Assembly (NCBI RefSeq): GCF_000002425.4
Contig: NC_037265.1
Span: 10,009,666-10,073,665 of the forward strand
Source of the DNA: Physcomitrium patens
Lineage: Eukaryota; Streptophyta; Bryopsida; Funariales; Funariaceae
Direction: 5' to 3'
Length of the DNA: 64,000 bases
Each line of letters starts with the position of its first letter. Positions within the stretch are counted from its first letter, which is position 1. The position numbers and the translations under genes were made by a program. The notes under the pieces are model-generated. The model was not told the origin of the DNA, searched no databases, and was given only the letters and a program-made list of their open reading frames with translations. Shown here piece by piece: positions 31,618 through 44,457 of the stretch.

Positions 31618-31621
31618 TTTT
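31618..31621 (+). terminator. RNA polymerase III terminator, second copy
   Basis: TTTT, 9 nt after tRNA-Phe, as in the first copy. Confidence 0.65.
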
Positions 31622-32662
31622 ATCCTTCCTACCTGCATCTCGCACAACTATGCTCGCTGCGGCCACGAGATCACCGCAGTGGAGGCTATATCGTCCCCTG
31701 CCCCCAACTCGCTCCAGCTTCACACGCCATGGCTGTTCCCCGTTCCAACACAGAAAGAAGGATACCGAAACTATCCCTGTCAGTCACCGCTGCGTTTTCC
31801 TCAACAACACTTTCAAGAACCATCCACGTATAACTCCATGTGGGAAAGCATGTTCTCCTGTGAACACTCACAACCAATCCATACTTTGTGGCCCCTTCTC
31901 ACCTTCCACTCTCGGGATGTGCCACACCTCATTTGCACCTCCTCAAGCTTACTATCTTGCTATCTTTAACAAGTTTTAAATTAAATCTTAATCTCAATAC
32001 ATAATATGCACTTTTGAAATAATTTTTGTTATAAAACAATATAATGCAGTCTTTATTTAAATTTGAATTCAAAAAAAGTTAAAACTTTCAATTGTGAATG
32101 TAAGTTGAGAAATGAGTTTTCATATGAGTGATTATAAAAGAAAATATAACATGATGGCTTTTCTTGGAATACCAATCAAATCTTAATCTAATTAAAAGGA
32201 TTTGCAATACACTCTAAAGAAATGATATCTGATTAACAAGTAATAGGTCTTTGGAACAAACTTTTTCATTAATTTATTATTTTCTAATTATATGTTGTAA
32301 TTTAAAATTTTAACGATTTTTTGTATTTATCCAAAAAAAATCAAACATTTATCACAAAATACCCCAAAAATGCCTAATCTAATTATGTTATAACTTTATA
32401 TTTTAAATTATAATTTTGTCTGTAACTCAGTCTATTTGTATTTGTATTAGAATAAAATTGTAAACAACCATCATAAGAGTCTTAAGATTGATGATTCTTA
32501 TATATGGTGGCTGAAATATTAAAATTGTATATAAAAAATTAATAATAAATATGAAGCCTTAATAAATAGCTAATTCTATGTTAAAATTGGCCATATACAG
32601 ATCAAAGCTAGATCATCTTCATAAAAAGAACAATCCCTTATGTTCTATAGAATAACTGCCTT

Positions 32663-33185
32663 TGTGATCCAGATATAATCTAATAATTATTTAGATAATA
32701 TGAATAAGTGGAAATAAGTTAAAGTAAATAAATTTAATAATGTCTTATAGAAAAGCTTTTTAGAAGCTTTATAGCGACAACTCTATTTTTGTATATGTCT
32801 AGAGGTGATTGGTTGGTTGAAAACTTGGCCAACAAGTTGGCAATGTCTTGCAAATGTTGACTACTTTTGATCCTAGTTGAAAATATGGTACACATATAGG
32901 AAACTTGTCTTGCAAGTTGGACATGTGTTAGAAGTCTTACATATTGTCACTACATAGTTCTTGGTTAGATAGTACATATAGAAGTGAAAGTGAAATCTTT
33001 CTCACTCTTCTCAATTCTTTTCCTAGCTCTAGCTTTGTTTCAAAAATCTATTATGTTTTGCTTATTGGCTTTTTAATTTTTTTTAAAAATATACATATAT
33101 AATAATAATAATTTTTTTTTTTATTTTTTCTTGAAGAAACATCTCATATATTCTATTTTATTTTTATAAGTTCTTATCCTTCATA
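32663..33185 (+). repeat. A7 5' LTR
   Basis: A-type LTR in plus orientation with degenerate start TGTGATCCAGATAT. A TACATATAG box lies near 32,973, and the GAAGCTTT motif near 32,760 is in U3. The end is CCTTCATA. TATAAGAGC, the decayed primer-site motif, follows 23 nt later (33,209-33,217). Confidence 0.7.
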
Positions 33186-33245
33186 GATAGATAAGAACTC
33201 ACTTAAAATATAAGAGCTTTGTCTTTCACATATTAAGAATGGATT

Positions 33246-33269
33246 TTTTTTTTTTTTTTTTTTTTTTTT
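33246..33269. repeat. Poly-T run
   Basis: A T run in the A7 leader. A second run lies at 33,391-33,405. Both are likely mutational expansions of the T-rich leader. Confidence 0.8.
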
Positions 33270-33410
33270 AATGATAAGTCATGTTTTTATTTAAAATTAC
33301 AGATTATTCATTTTTAAATTGATATTATTCTTAAAATTTTCTTAGTTTTCATGTCTTCTCTCATACTTGTCTTCAGTGATATTGAATATTTTTTTTTTTT
33401 TTTTTATTAT

Positions 33411-34165
33411 CATGTTATAGCCTATTGAAATAAAGAATGCAATAGTACAAATATAAGAGTAAATGAAAGAGTTATTGCTTGTAGTGTATTTATTCAATTC
33501 ACAACCACAAGGAGCAATAAAAATAATCAAAAATTAAAATAGATAGATAAATGATTGGAGCTACTTCAACATCTATACCAAATCATGTTACTTCTTTTAT
33601 AGGAAAATATTGTTCAAATATTAAAAAACTAAGAATATTTTGTTTGAGAAGTTTGATGGCATAAATCAAAAAATTTCTAAGATTCATCCATCAATTAAAA
33701 CTAGTAATTGAACTTCAACTACTAAGCTATGCAACTCTAAAATTACAATTCTAGTTTATTAAAATATTATTTTAAAATTCTATTTTATTTTAATTTTTAT
33801 CTTTTTTTATATAATATGATTCAATGTTGGATAATTTAGAGACTTTTTTGATGGAGTTTTAACTCATGTATGATGAACATGATGCAATTTATATTATAAC
33901 CAATAAGCTTTATATTTTGTAATGAGAATATTGATTAATGACATTATATGCTTCACTATATCAATAAATTGTAATTAATATCAAATAAAATGATGTTTTA
34001 CTCATCAATAAATATTTCTATAAATTAAAATATAAGATAAAGAATTTAATGTTTAACTTAATTAATCCTTAAATATTGAATCAAGCAATTGATATTGCTC
34101 TCAAATATGACAATCAAATTTTTAAAACTAAATTTAAAAGTTACATAAGTAGACCTCAATATTTT
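33411..34165 (+). pseudogene. A7 gag, heavily degenerate
   Basis: The start (ATG at 33,411) and later segments match A1 gag in order, for example the NSQPQGAIK region and the CDNQIF region at 34,105-34,130. Stops and indels occur throughout. This is the oldest A copy by eye. Confidence 0.65.
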
Positions 34166-34259
34166 TATAATTTAATAGAAATATCAACATCTTTTCAATA
34201 TATATATTTAGAAGTAGAAGACATATAAATTTATGTGATATGTTTAAACTCCTTATTGA

Positions 34260-34950
34260 GCAAAAAAAGATTTATTATTGTTAAGAAGAATTCTGCTTAT
34301 ATTATGGAGAATCTAATCATATTGTTGAATATTATCCAAAAAAAAAATGAAACCACAAAAAAAAAATATGGTTGTCAAAAAAAGATAATATGTTAGAAAA
34401 TAAGTTTGTCTAACTAGAATAGAGACTATGTAGATGAAATCTTGTATGACATCTAATAAAGATCCTATTCTCTTTTCAAAATCCTCTCTTTGTTTTTATT
34501 ACAGATATTTGCTTAGGACCTAAAAAATACAAAGCCTTGGCATTATTAAGTTTATGATCCTTGATTCTTTTAGATAAAGAGTTTATTAAAAGTCATAACA
34601 TATCTTTAGTAAAGAAAATTAAACTTATACATATAAATGTCATAGATAGTTGTTTGTTGTCTTTTTAAGATGTTATTTAAAAAATCTTTTATATATAAGT
34701 AAAATCTAATAGTCATAATAAATTTATAATATTTATATAATTAGATTTTTTAATTTAATTATTTTAGATTTATTATGGCTAAAAAAGTCTAAACTTTAAA
34801 TAAATTAAATTCTTGTAGTCTTAACTTTTTTCAAAAGATAATTAAGAGTTTCATTAAACAAATAAAATGTCATAAGTTTAATACAACCAAATCCTTATTT
34901 ATAAGTGCAAGAGTTTTTTTATATGCTACAAAGGAAAGATAACTTTAATT
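34260..34950 (+). pseudogene. A7 zinc knuckle and protease, degenerate
   Basis: A decayed knuckle (CLYYGESNHIVEYYP) at 34,290-34,335. The protease-like region follows, with IILDLLWL-like residues at 34,757-34,785 (usual ILGLSWL). Stops are frequent. Confidence 0.6.
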
Positions 34951-35905
34951 TATTTATCCTATATTAATATTTAATGGTGGAAAGACCTCAAGTGGCATTC
35001 CAAGCTAGTATTAAGATTATCAAGATGTTTTTGAGAAAAAAAATGCAAATACTCTTTTAAAGCATTGTCCCTATCATTTTTCAATAGATTTTTAAGAAAG
35101 AACTCAATCACTAATTAGACCAAACTACAGCTTTTCACAAAATAAGTTCGTTGATTAAGTTTTTATAAAGAATATATTAATGAAAACTTAGCCAAGAATT
35201 TCATAAACCATTCAAAATCTCTAATATGAACTTTTATCTAATTTGTGAAAAAAAAAGATTAGACATTACAAATATATGTAGATTATCAAGGGCTCAATAA
35301 GATTATGATTAAAAATAGATATACTCTATCTTTAATATTTAGATTTTTTGATGAATTGAATCAAACTAAGATTTATATTAAAATAGAATTATGAAGAGTA
35401 TATAATTTGGTACTTATTAAAGAGAGAGATGAATAGAAGATTTTATTTTGAATTAGGTATGGATATTTTGAATATAATGCCATGCCTTTTGGACTTACAA
35501 ATATGACAAGTACTTTTTAATATCTAATAAATGATTTTTTTTTAAGAATTTCTAAATAAATTTTATTATATATTATTTAAATGATATTCTAATCTACTCT
35601 AAGAATACAAAAAATTATAAAATTCATATTTTTCATATATTACAAAAATTAAGATACATAAGATTATATGCCAAAAATAAAAAAGTATGTATTTTGCATT
35701 ACTTAAGTTGATTTTTTAGAATATATCATTTTTAATGATGATCTTGTGATAAATCTTAATAAAATTTAAATTATTATGGATTAAAATAATTTAAAAATAA
35801 TAAGAAATTTCTAATATTTTTTAGAATTTTCTAATTACTATTAGATCTTCAATAAGAACTTTTATTAAATTATGATTTTATTTATAATAAAAAGTATCTT
35901 TTTTC
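34951..35905 (+). pseudogene. A7 reverse transcriptase, degenerate, 3' truncated
   Basis: RT palm segments are readable at 35,270-35,570 (QGLNKIMIKNRY-like, YGYFEYNAMPFGLTN) and the catalytic region near 35,570-35,600 (YLNDILIYSKN-like, first Asp changed to Asn). The homology stops around 35,905. RNase H, integrase and 3' LTR are absent. Confidence 0.65.
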
Positions 35906-37270
35906 TAACTCTCTCATAAGAAAAATAGTAGTAATGTATCTATCAATACTCAATACCATGTATACATCTTGTAATTTTTTTATTTTTGCTTCTATAACTA
36001 TTAAAATTGACTATACGTTTATATTCCAAAAAATCACTTCTAAGTTTACTACATCCATTCTTCTTGCTCTTTTGACTAAGGATTATTTCAACAATACCAA
36101 ATCAATTTATATCCATATTAAAGTTAAAAATAAATAAAATATTTCTTTTTTCTAGCTTAATAATAGTAAAGAACCTTCTATAATGTTGTATAATAGTAAA
36201 GAACCTTATATAGATTTGTCTTCTTTTCTACTGTATTAATCCTTCTTTTTTCTCATCTTGTCTATTCTACTACACTTCCATACCTCCTACCATGTCTTTC
36301 TCCTCCATACTTCTTCATTCCTTCCTTCCCACATTCCCAACTTTCTATAAATTCTAATTATTTTCATAGTGTGGACCTTTATCTAAAATAGGTCTCTATC
36401 CACACAACCGCTTCACCTTCTCTTGAAGTTTCATCCATCTTTGAAATCATTCATCAAAGTCTTTATCCATTTAGATATTTATTTGACATAATCGTCATCT
36501 ATTTTGGTCTTCATTCAACAAGTCAAATATAATTATTGCAATCTATGTAGTAATTATTTAAGATTTATCCTCAAATTAATTTTTTATTGGAGTGAGTTAT
36601 TGATTTGATAAATATCTTGTTAACGTTATCCTTCTTTCGACGTACATTTTTCATTAAATGTATGGAGGAGATATTAGAAAAGAAATTATATAAGAAAAAA
36701 TTAGGATTTTTTTAAAAATTCTAAAATTAAAAAAATTAATTTAGTAGAGGTTATTTTTACAACTATTTTTTAAATATTAATTGATGTGGGAGGAATTATC
36801 AGCACTGAGGTTGTTTTTTTTTTTCACCTTAATTGTCAATTGTGACGATGATAGTCATTAAATATTTTATATTGTTATTATTTTAATTCCTATCAGATTA
36901 ATATACACACAAGAGGTATGATTTAATAAATTTCATCAGATTTCTAGTTTTCTATTCTTAATCTTCACAATAAGTTGTAAAGTCTTTTGTTACTTAATCA
37001 TGAATTATTTGATTAATCTCTTATCCACAGCCATGTTCCTATTTTTTGCTACTTCAACCAAATGTTTAAACTACTAGTTTTTTAATACCAACTAATTGAA
37101 TATCTTTAGTCAAACATTAGTACTATTATCCAACATCCTATGCCAAATCGTAGTGGCCTATTGATTCTATGTCAATTAGTCTTGTATTTGCTTTTTGTGG
37201 ATCTTATCCATTGAATTGGCCTTGAACTTCTTCTCTTCTTACTACTATCATACTTGAATTTAGAATTGCT
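35906..37270. other. AT-rich DNA without recognisable features
   Basis: No domain-bearing frame, LTR or RNA gene seen. A short near-repeat TAGTAAAGAACCTT occurs twice at 36,165-36,205. The 36,230-36,600 stretch is pyrimidine-rich. Confidence 0.5.
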
Positions 37271-37284
37271 CCTTCACTCATCTT

Positions 37285-37475
37285 ATTTGTTCATTCATCT
37301 TTTGTCTATAACTGATTACATGTTGCTTAGCTTGAGCAACATTCTTTTGTAGATTTTGAATCATCTGCATTAGGTTCTCCATCATCACTATCTCCTTTGT
37401 TGATGTCTTTTCAATCCCATAAAATTGTTCTTCCAATGTTTGGGGCTCCAATGTCTCTACACATGTGAATCATAG
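37285..37475 (-). pseudogene. Short coiled-coil-like coding relic
   Basis: The minus strand reads about 60 codons without a stop: TLEPQTLEEQFYGIEK, then MMENLMQMIQNLQKNVAQAK, ending EQIR-stop. The heptad pattern and Gln/Asn-rich composition resemble retrotransposon gag N-termini. No core motif follows. It is a relic of unknown origin. Confidence 0.3.
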
Positions 37476-37689
37476 AATTGACACATTGATGTATTTTGGT
37501 ACAAAAAATGCTCTTATTATGCTATAAGTTAATGTAGGAGTTTTGAGATAAATAACAAAGAATAAGATGTCAATGCAAGAAGGGATCTCTAGTAAATTCT
37601 TTTTGATAAAAAAAAATTTAAATAAATAATTTTTTCTTAATTTAGCTAATATAGATTTATGATTTTTCATTGTAGTCTTATCACCATTA

Positions 37690-39660
37690 AATATTCAATG
37701 GAGGTAAAAGTTTAAACAGAATCCTTGATCTAAAAAAATCCAAAAAAAAAAGAAAGAAAAAAAAATCTTGGTAGTTTTAGAGAAATAAAATAGAAGAAGA
37801 AAAAGTTGAGAGTAGGGAGAGAAAAGAAAAGCAGAAAGAAGGAATTGGAAGAAAAAGAAAGAAGAGAAAGAGAAAAAGAAAAAACAAAAACAAAACAGGA
37901 AGGCGATCAAGAGGGCGAGAGGCTGCCCAAAAATGGCGGCAAGGTCGTCGATAAGGGTCCAGCCGCCCGAAACCCTCGGCTTTCTTTCTACTTTTTTTTT
38001 CCGGATTTTTTTGTATGTTGTGGGATCCGATCGCTATGGAGGCTGCCGGAGTTTTCTTTCTTACGGTTGCACATACCCTTTCATCGAGGGCCTTCTTTGT
38101 CGTCACTGAAGGCGGAATTGCTGTTGGTGCTTCCAGCTCGAGATCAGGGCTGCTGGGTTTTGGAGTAGCGCATGGTTTCGCTAGTTGTCCATGACACTAG
38201 GGTGGTTGGTTTCTTGTGTTTTCTCTCCTCCACGGTTCATAGTCGACGGTGCAGCACTGTTGGTTGTGCGGTGATGAAGATGGCAGCTTGTGGTTGTGTG
38301 GTTCTCCTCATTCAGTGAGCGGTTTGTGTGGTGTTGCTGTCGTGTTGCGGAGTTGCAGTGGCTCCTTCAGATCTTATATTGTTGCTGGCGCCTCGACAAT
38401 TTGAGGCGGAAGTTCTGGCCTTCTTGCTGTGTCGGTGCCCTTCCGCTGTTCAACCTACTCTGGATGTTATAAAGCACAACATCGGAGGGCGGCAGACGTT
38501 TTAGGAGCTGGCGTTGGCGGCGGTGTCGCTAGTGCTATATTGTTTTTTTTCTTTTGTGTGTAACAAAGTGCTGTTGATTGCTGAGGCGATTGGTGTTTGC
38601 TGGAGAGGCGACAAGCTCGCAATCAGCAAAGGAGGCGGCAGCAGCAACAGTTAGTCGAGGACGATCGTGGAGGGCAAACTCCAAGGTCATGCTACTAGCA
38701 TTAGTCATCGGATCGGAGTGTGCAAAGCGTTTGCATTGAGATTGGGTCGATGTAGAGCGTAATAGGTTGGAGCAGATCAGCAAAACGTCGCACTGCAGCG
38801 CAGCAGGATGCTACGCTCGTCACAAATTTGCTGCGGAATGATGCATTCTAAAGACGAACTCGTATGGAAGATTCCTTCAATCTCGCCTCTCTGCTATGTT
38901 CCAATTTTTTCAAGCTAGACATGGTCGAAATCCATCTCGAAAGTGTCCAAACTCAGTTTGGAATTGTGAATTGCATGCACTTGATCACTCTGGAGCCTGA
39001 GCTCGCATTGTGGCTTGCTATATCTAGATGTGAAGAAGAAATCGTGAGCTGTGGCTAATTGAGAGGGAGAGATACGATGGTGGTATTTGGTGTTGTCAAT
39101 TGGACTGGTTTTTTTGGCCAGAGTAGTTGCCACAAGGAGAAGTGCAAGTGGAAAAGCGTCTGTTGCAGCTGATTTGAATTGAAAGGAAAAGTCTCTTAAT
39201 CGATGTAGGATGACAGCATGAATGCAAACTTTTGTTGCATAGATTCCTCTCGCTATTGCTATGTACACCATTGGCTTCATTTCTACAAACTTCATAGGTC
39301 TTCTTCTACGATCGTGACGCTTTGAACAAGTGCTGCTAGACTACCTTGATATTGCATTGTTGCCTTAAAATTCCATAGAGCATTGCCTAATTGCGGCTAT
39401 TCCTACACAGCCATAGCTTGATTCACCTTCAGGCCCAGCAATGCTTTTGACGGCCTTCTATATTGCCTAACGTCGATGAGGCAAGGCTCGAGAATATGGA
39501 CGTTATAGCATAGACTAACTCATTCCGAGTTTTGATTAGGGTGGTTTTTATTCTAGGAATTGTGAGGATCCGTGCTGTTGATAATGTACTGGAGCAAGTT
39601 GCTGAAGACATCGACTGCAATCCGACTCCATCAAGCTAGTTCAGTAAGATTTCCAAAGTA
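37690..39660. other. GC-richer block of unknown origin
   Basis: It starts with a purine-rich tract of about 160 bp (37,740-37,900, AAAGAGAAAG-like), then GC-richer DNA with CGG and GCGG motifs. Several frames of 60-126 codons occur on both strands, but none has a recognisable domain and they overlap each other. The pattern fits a retrotransposon LTR or leader, or an old gene fragment. I cannot decide which. Confidence 0.35.
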
Positions 39661-41250
39661 GATGATTCAATTTGGATTGAAAATTAGACTAAGATGAAGT
39701 TAGGTTTAATTGGATGAATTAGGGTTAGGATTGAACTTAGGTTAGATGCGGATGATAAATTTTCCATGAATTTTCTTAAAATTGGATAAATTCTCATTCA
39801 TAGATGAGAAGTTATGTTTGGATGATTTAAAAAAATTAATGGATGTTTTTAGTTTAAAATAATGATAACAAATAAAATAGAATATAGAAAAAAATATTTA
39901 TACAATAAAAAAAAAAAAAAAAATTACAGGTTAAAAGAAGTAAATTTTTTGATATGTATTTAGTGATAGAATTATCATTATTAGTATAAATTAATGATAG
40001 AAGTTGGGCTTGATTACTTTGGTGTTAAGAATCTTAGATAGTAATTTCATTTGGATTTGAATAAAAACTAAAACTTATGAAAGTTGTATTATTAATTCAC
40101 ATGTTGTGAACTAAAATAAACTTCTAACTAATGGTATGATCTTACTCTATTGTTGGTGATACATGTTGAAGGTATGCTTTTGGATTTGGTTCTATTGGAT
40201 TAATTTGTTGTAGTCTAAACAAAATAATAGTAGTAACTTCTCAATCTATTCCTTTCAAGACTCCTAAAAACAACCATTTTTTTAGATTTGTCATTGCTTA
40301 TTTGTGATTGGCTGCTGTCTTCTTATGTTTGGAAGTTATGTCATCTTCATCTCAATTAGGGTCTTGTTTTTGGAAGCTCCAAGTATTTGTAATAGGTTCC
40401 TTATATTAGAATTGGGTAGCTCTCCAACACTATTATTTTAGAGACTCACCTTTTGTTATTGAAGTTGCTTGTTGAAAACCTATTTTTTTTTTCTTCTCAT
40501 TTGGTATGAGATTTAATTTTCTAGCTTCAAAGGATCGTTATTCTTATATTGTTATTCTATAATTTTCCTTGATGAGTGGATTTTGGCATTGTTGTCTATC
40601 TCTATATATATTGGCTCTTTTTAATAGTAAGACTCCTACTACCAACTCAAGAATATATATCTGGTTGTATTAGGATGCTTTCTTCCTCCTCACATATTTC
40701 ATTCTTACTATTATTTGGTTTTGATGCATAATCAATATATTCCTCCTCGTCAAATAACCATTTCTTTAGTATGGTATTAATTAGCTCTATTCTTTTAATT
40801 TTCTTCATATTATTAGTGTATAACTTAATTAGCATTCTTCTAAGATTAGATAGTATTAAAGACACTTAATTATGATGTTTTTTTTTTTTTTACCTCATAT
40901 ATATTTTCTAATAGTTTAATATTGGCTTGGTACAATATTTTCTTTATGGACATGACTTCTATCAATGCTTTAACTTGGTGTTAATATAATTTTGAGAAAC
41001 CCTTTATGTTAGTGTAATTGCTAGTATGATAGCTTGGTGTCACCTCTAAAATTATCATACCTTTGGAATTTAGTTGTTGGTTGGATTGAAGTTTTGCTCA
41101 GATTTCAGAGCCTTTAATTTCAAAATCTTACTAAAAAATTCTAATAATTTCTACTTGGATGCCTTATACTACTACTTAGATTGGCATATCTAGGCTTGTC
41201 TTTTTGTTTTTCTTGTACATAAATCCGGCTATAAAATCCACCATTAATTT
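39661..41250. other. Unassigned AT-rich DNA
   Basis: No supported gene. It contains an A run at 39,908-39,921 and T-rich stretches. Nothing recognisable seen. Confidence 0.5.
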
Positions 41251-41269
41251 TGAATGAGGTTTGGACTAA

Positions 41270-42060
41270 AGGTAGTCATAGAAGACTCCTATGCTCATAT
41301 TTGATGTCCAAACATCATCCTTCATCTTTGTCCAATCTTACCAATATTTCAACAATATAAATATGAGTTGTGTTTTTTTCCACCACTTTCTTTTAATTCT
41401 AGTCTTTTTTGGCATTCAATTGTCAAATATCATGGTTTTTTTCTTCTTGATTATATTCCCTCTTACTTTTGGTGTTTTTTCTTTCTTATGGTCTTTTGTC
41501 GCTTCTTGGATGTAGGAGAGTTGCAACTCTTGTCTATATACTATTAATTCCATCTTTTCTTGTTCTTTGGTCAAGATTGTTTTCACCTAGTGAGGTTATA
41601 GGCCTCAACTTCCTTGCTTTTTTATTCTTGAATTTTCCTTTATTCTACCACTTTTGGTATTCATTCTCAACTATCTTGAAGTTCTGTCTATTCAATTCTT
41701 TTTGTTGTTCCAACAAAAACTATTATTTGTTTCTTCTCTTATCTTCCAATTAACTTTGTACAAGTTTTATTTTTCTAATTTTCTTTATACTCTACCCTTC
41801 AAAGGTTTCAAATACTAATCTTTGAATGCTAGTATTTATTTTATTTGTTCCTTACATTTATATCAATTTTGATCCTCTTCTTTAGTCTAAAAAATCTCCT
41901 TCAAGCAATTGTTTACTATTGCCTCCTCTATTATACTCCTTATTACAAATAGAGATGTATTGTTGTTTCCTACTTGAAAGCTCTAAATCTTCTTTCATGT
42001 CTTCTTTTTGTGACTTGGTCATGTTGTTTTGTTCAATTTTTATACTTACTACTATTTTGC
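41270..42060 (-). pseudogene. Lys/Asn/Glu-rich coding relic
   Basis: One minus-strand frame, with scattered stops, reads about 250 codons of charged protein: TKSQKEDMKEDLELSSRKQQ near the start, LEQQKELNRQNFKIVENEYQ, NKGKFKNKKARKLRP and KNTKSKREYNQEEKN. The composition suggests an old gag-like or transposon protein. No catalytic motif is visible. It could also be biased AT-rich DNA. Confidence 0.3.
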
Positions 42061-42360
42061 TAAAGTTTTATTCTTTTCTCTTACCTAAATAGCTCACTAT
42101 TAAATGAAATGATGTTTAAGTATTTATAATATACTTTTCTTCTTCCTTTTATTAATGGTAGTCATCATTCTTTATTGCGTGGGACCGATAAAATAAGCCA
42201 AAGTCAAAGACTAGCATATTCTTTTCAATAGAGAAGATACAAAAAAAAGAAACCAATTTTTTTTCATAGATGTGACACAAGCATTAGCCTTGAGTCCATA
42301 ATGCCTTGCCATTAAAATGCATAGCATCATATAAAGACTATTTTTGATTTAAAAAAAAAA

Positions 42361-42392
42361 ATAAACAAACAAACAAACAAACAAACAAACAA
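42361..42392. repeat. (AAAC)n microsatellite
   Basis: Seven or more tandem AAAC units. A 28-bp T run follows at 42,470-42,497. Confidence 0.9.
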
Positions 42393-42780
42393 AAACATCT
42401 TTGATTTGCATAAAGACTAAATTTTGGTTAATTTTTTTAAAAAAAATTCTAGATTTTCTTACAATTAAGTTTTTTTTTTTTTTTTTTTTTTTTTTTTATT
42501 ATTATTCTCACAACAATTAAATATTTTATTGAATTGCCAAAAAAAATTAATGCACCAAGTTGGAGTTTTTTTATTCTTTTATTTTTTTCTCAAATCTTTT
42601 CCATTCATGTGAAACAATAAAGTAAAATCTCTAAAATAATAATTAATTACCTTTTTTGTTAAATTTCTATAATATATATTTTAATATCAAATTTTATTGT
42701 ATTAAAAACTATGTAATTAAATCATTTAATATATTTTTATTAAAAAAATTAAATAAAAAATATTTGCATTACAAATAGAG

Positions 42781-42850
42781 ACTTATTAAAAGCACATCTC
42801 CTTGCCCATGTTATAATTGATTCAATCCAATGTCACTCCATTCCATGCAG
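42781..42850. repeat. Dispersed repeat fragment flanking D2
   Basis: Matches the reverse complement of 54,951-55,035, sharing TCAATCCAATGTCACTCCAT. It ends exactly where D2 begins, so D2 appears to have inserted into it. Confidence 0.55.
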
Positions 42851-44457
42851 TGTCGTAATACGTGAAGTCTTAATTGAGAATGCTCCGGTCACATGGCTGT
42901 GGAAGGTAGAATAGAAATTGCAACATCAAAATCCTAATTCTAATAGAACACTAACAATGCTAAATAAGTTTTAATCAAATTCAGAAAAAAATTAAAAGAA
43001 TTCCAAAGAAACAATAAGAAATCTTAAAGAAATGTTAGAATGATTACAAATATATCTCAAATATATCTCAATTCAATCTTAATTTAATTCTAGTTGAAAT
43101 CTTATTGGACTTCATTCAAACTTTAGGCCAAAAATTAACTAAATCTTAAATCCTAAATAAACTCAAATAAAATCCTAAATCCTAAATCAAATCTTAATCA
43201 AATCTTAATCAAACCTTAAACCCTAAATCAAACCCTAAACCCTAAACCCTAAACCAAATCCTAAATCTTAAATCAAACTCTAACAAAACCCTAGTCCTAA
43301 ATCAAATCCTAATAAAATCTTAAACTCTAAATCCTAAAACAAATCCTAAGCAAACCCTAATCCTAAATCAAACCCTAACCAAACCCTAATCCTAAATCAA
43401 ATCCTAACCAAACCCTAGTAATTTCTACAACAGAATTAAACCTCAATAATTAATGAATGAATTGTTGATCTTAACTCAAATTTTTCACACTTCTTAAAAA
43501 CTAAGTTAAAAACAAGCATAATTTTTTTGAAAAGGATCGAAATTACCAAATAGACGATAATCTCAAAAACGTGCTTGAGTATTAGGCAGCTTCCTTCTCC
43601 AGCCTTGATGTCAATCTCCTAGATCTAATATCTCTCCTTTTCATCATTCGATTGATCTCAAAATTCTCATACACATAAAAAAAACAAGTCTAATATCTTT
43701 TCACACAAATTTCACTCCAATCCAACTAGTAGATTGCAAGAAATCTTAAAAATCCTTACTAGACCTAAAATTCTACTTTTTGAGACCTTGACTCACTTAA
43801 ACCTCAATAACCTTCAATTCAATTGTTAGATCAAGCTCAAATTTATAATACATATTGAACACAACTATAACCATTAATCTACAAAATTTCATTTGTAGAT
43901 CTATTACAAAACTCTTGAAATCACTCAAAACGTAAACTCTATTTTATTTCACAAAATCCAAGTCATCCAAAACATATCTTGACTTTGTAAAGCTCTTATA
44001 AAGTCAATACAGATCCAAATCACCAAAAACCAATGCTTACTAAACCCTTATTAAGTCTGTTCTCTAATTCCATTCTTTGATCTGCAAAATGAGTCCCCAA
44101 GTTGCTGTAGGTACTTAGTTTTGTGCCTCAAGGTCAGATTTCGACCCAGGTTGATAACCGGCCCTCCTTGGGTATCAAGATCTAGTTTTTCTAAATAATT
44201 TTTACTAGAATTTACTCTTAACTTCATCTTAAAGATGTCTATATCATTTATTTTTCCAATCTATCTTATTTGGCCTTATTTTTTGTCCTACAAAGTAAGT
44301 AGAAGCTATTTTTTCTAAAAGAGAAGCATTACTACTAAAAATTTTACTACCTTCCTATCTTTTATTTATATTTTTCTACTTTTTCTTTTAACTTGGCTCT
44401 TATATAATAAGATCTAAATTATTATCTTTTACCATATGGTCATGTCATAACTTGACA
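42851..44457. mobile_element. D2, 1.6-kb LTR-like repeat
   Basis: The same start as D1 (TGTCGTAATACGTG), ending CATGTCATAACTTGACA. Long collinear similarity to D1, in the same orientation. The minisatellite is shorter. No internal retrotransposon genes are attached, so it is probably a solo LTR. The flanks (TGCAG, GTAGT) give no exact target duplication. Confidence 0.65.
43140..43430. repeat. CCTAAA-type minisatellite in D2
   Basis: A shorter version of the D1 array, with units such as AAACCCTAAACCCTAAA and AAATCCTAAC. Confidence 0.7.

Larger units (their letters stand above)
29622..32669. repeat. F2, second copy of the 3.05-kb segmental duplication
   Basis: The same content as F1: A-type LTR, CA/TA microsatellite (30,080-30,137), AT-rich DNA, tRNA-Val, tRNA-Phe and the GC-richer stretch 31,609-31,979. 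F2 has complete LTR sequence on both sides (A6 left, A7 right). In F1 both LTRs are cut. This suggests that F2 is the source. Confidence 0.9.

Noticed and set aside
39301..39660. Possible small genes in the GC-richer block
   Set aside because: Overlapping frames on both strands with no conserved motif, start context or splice evidence.
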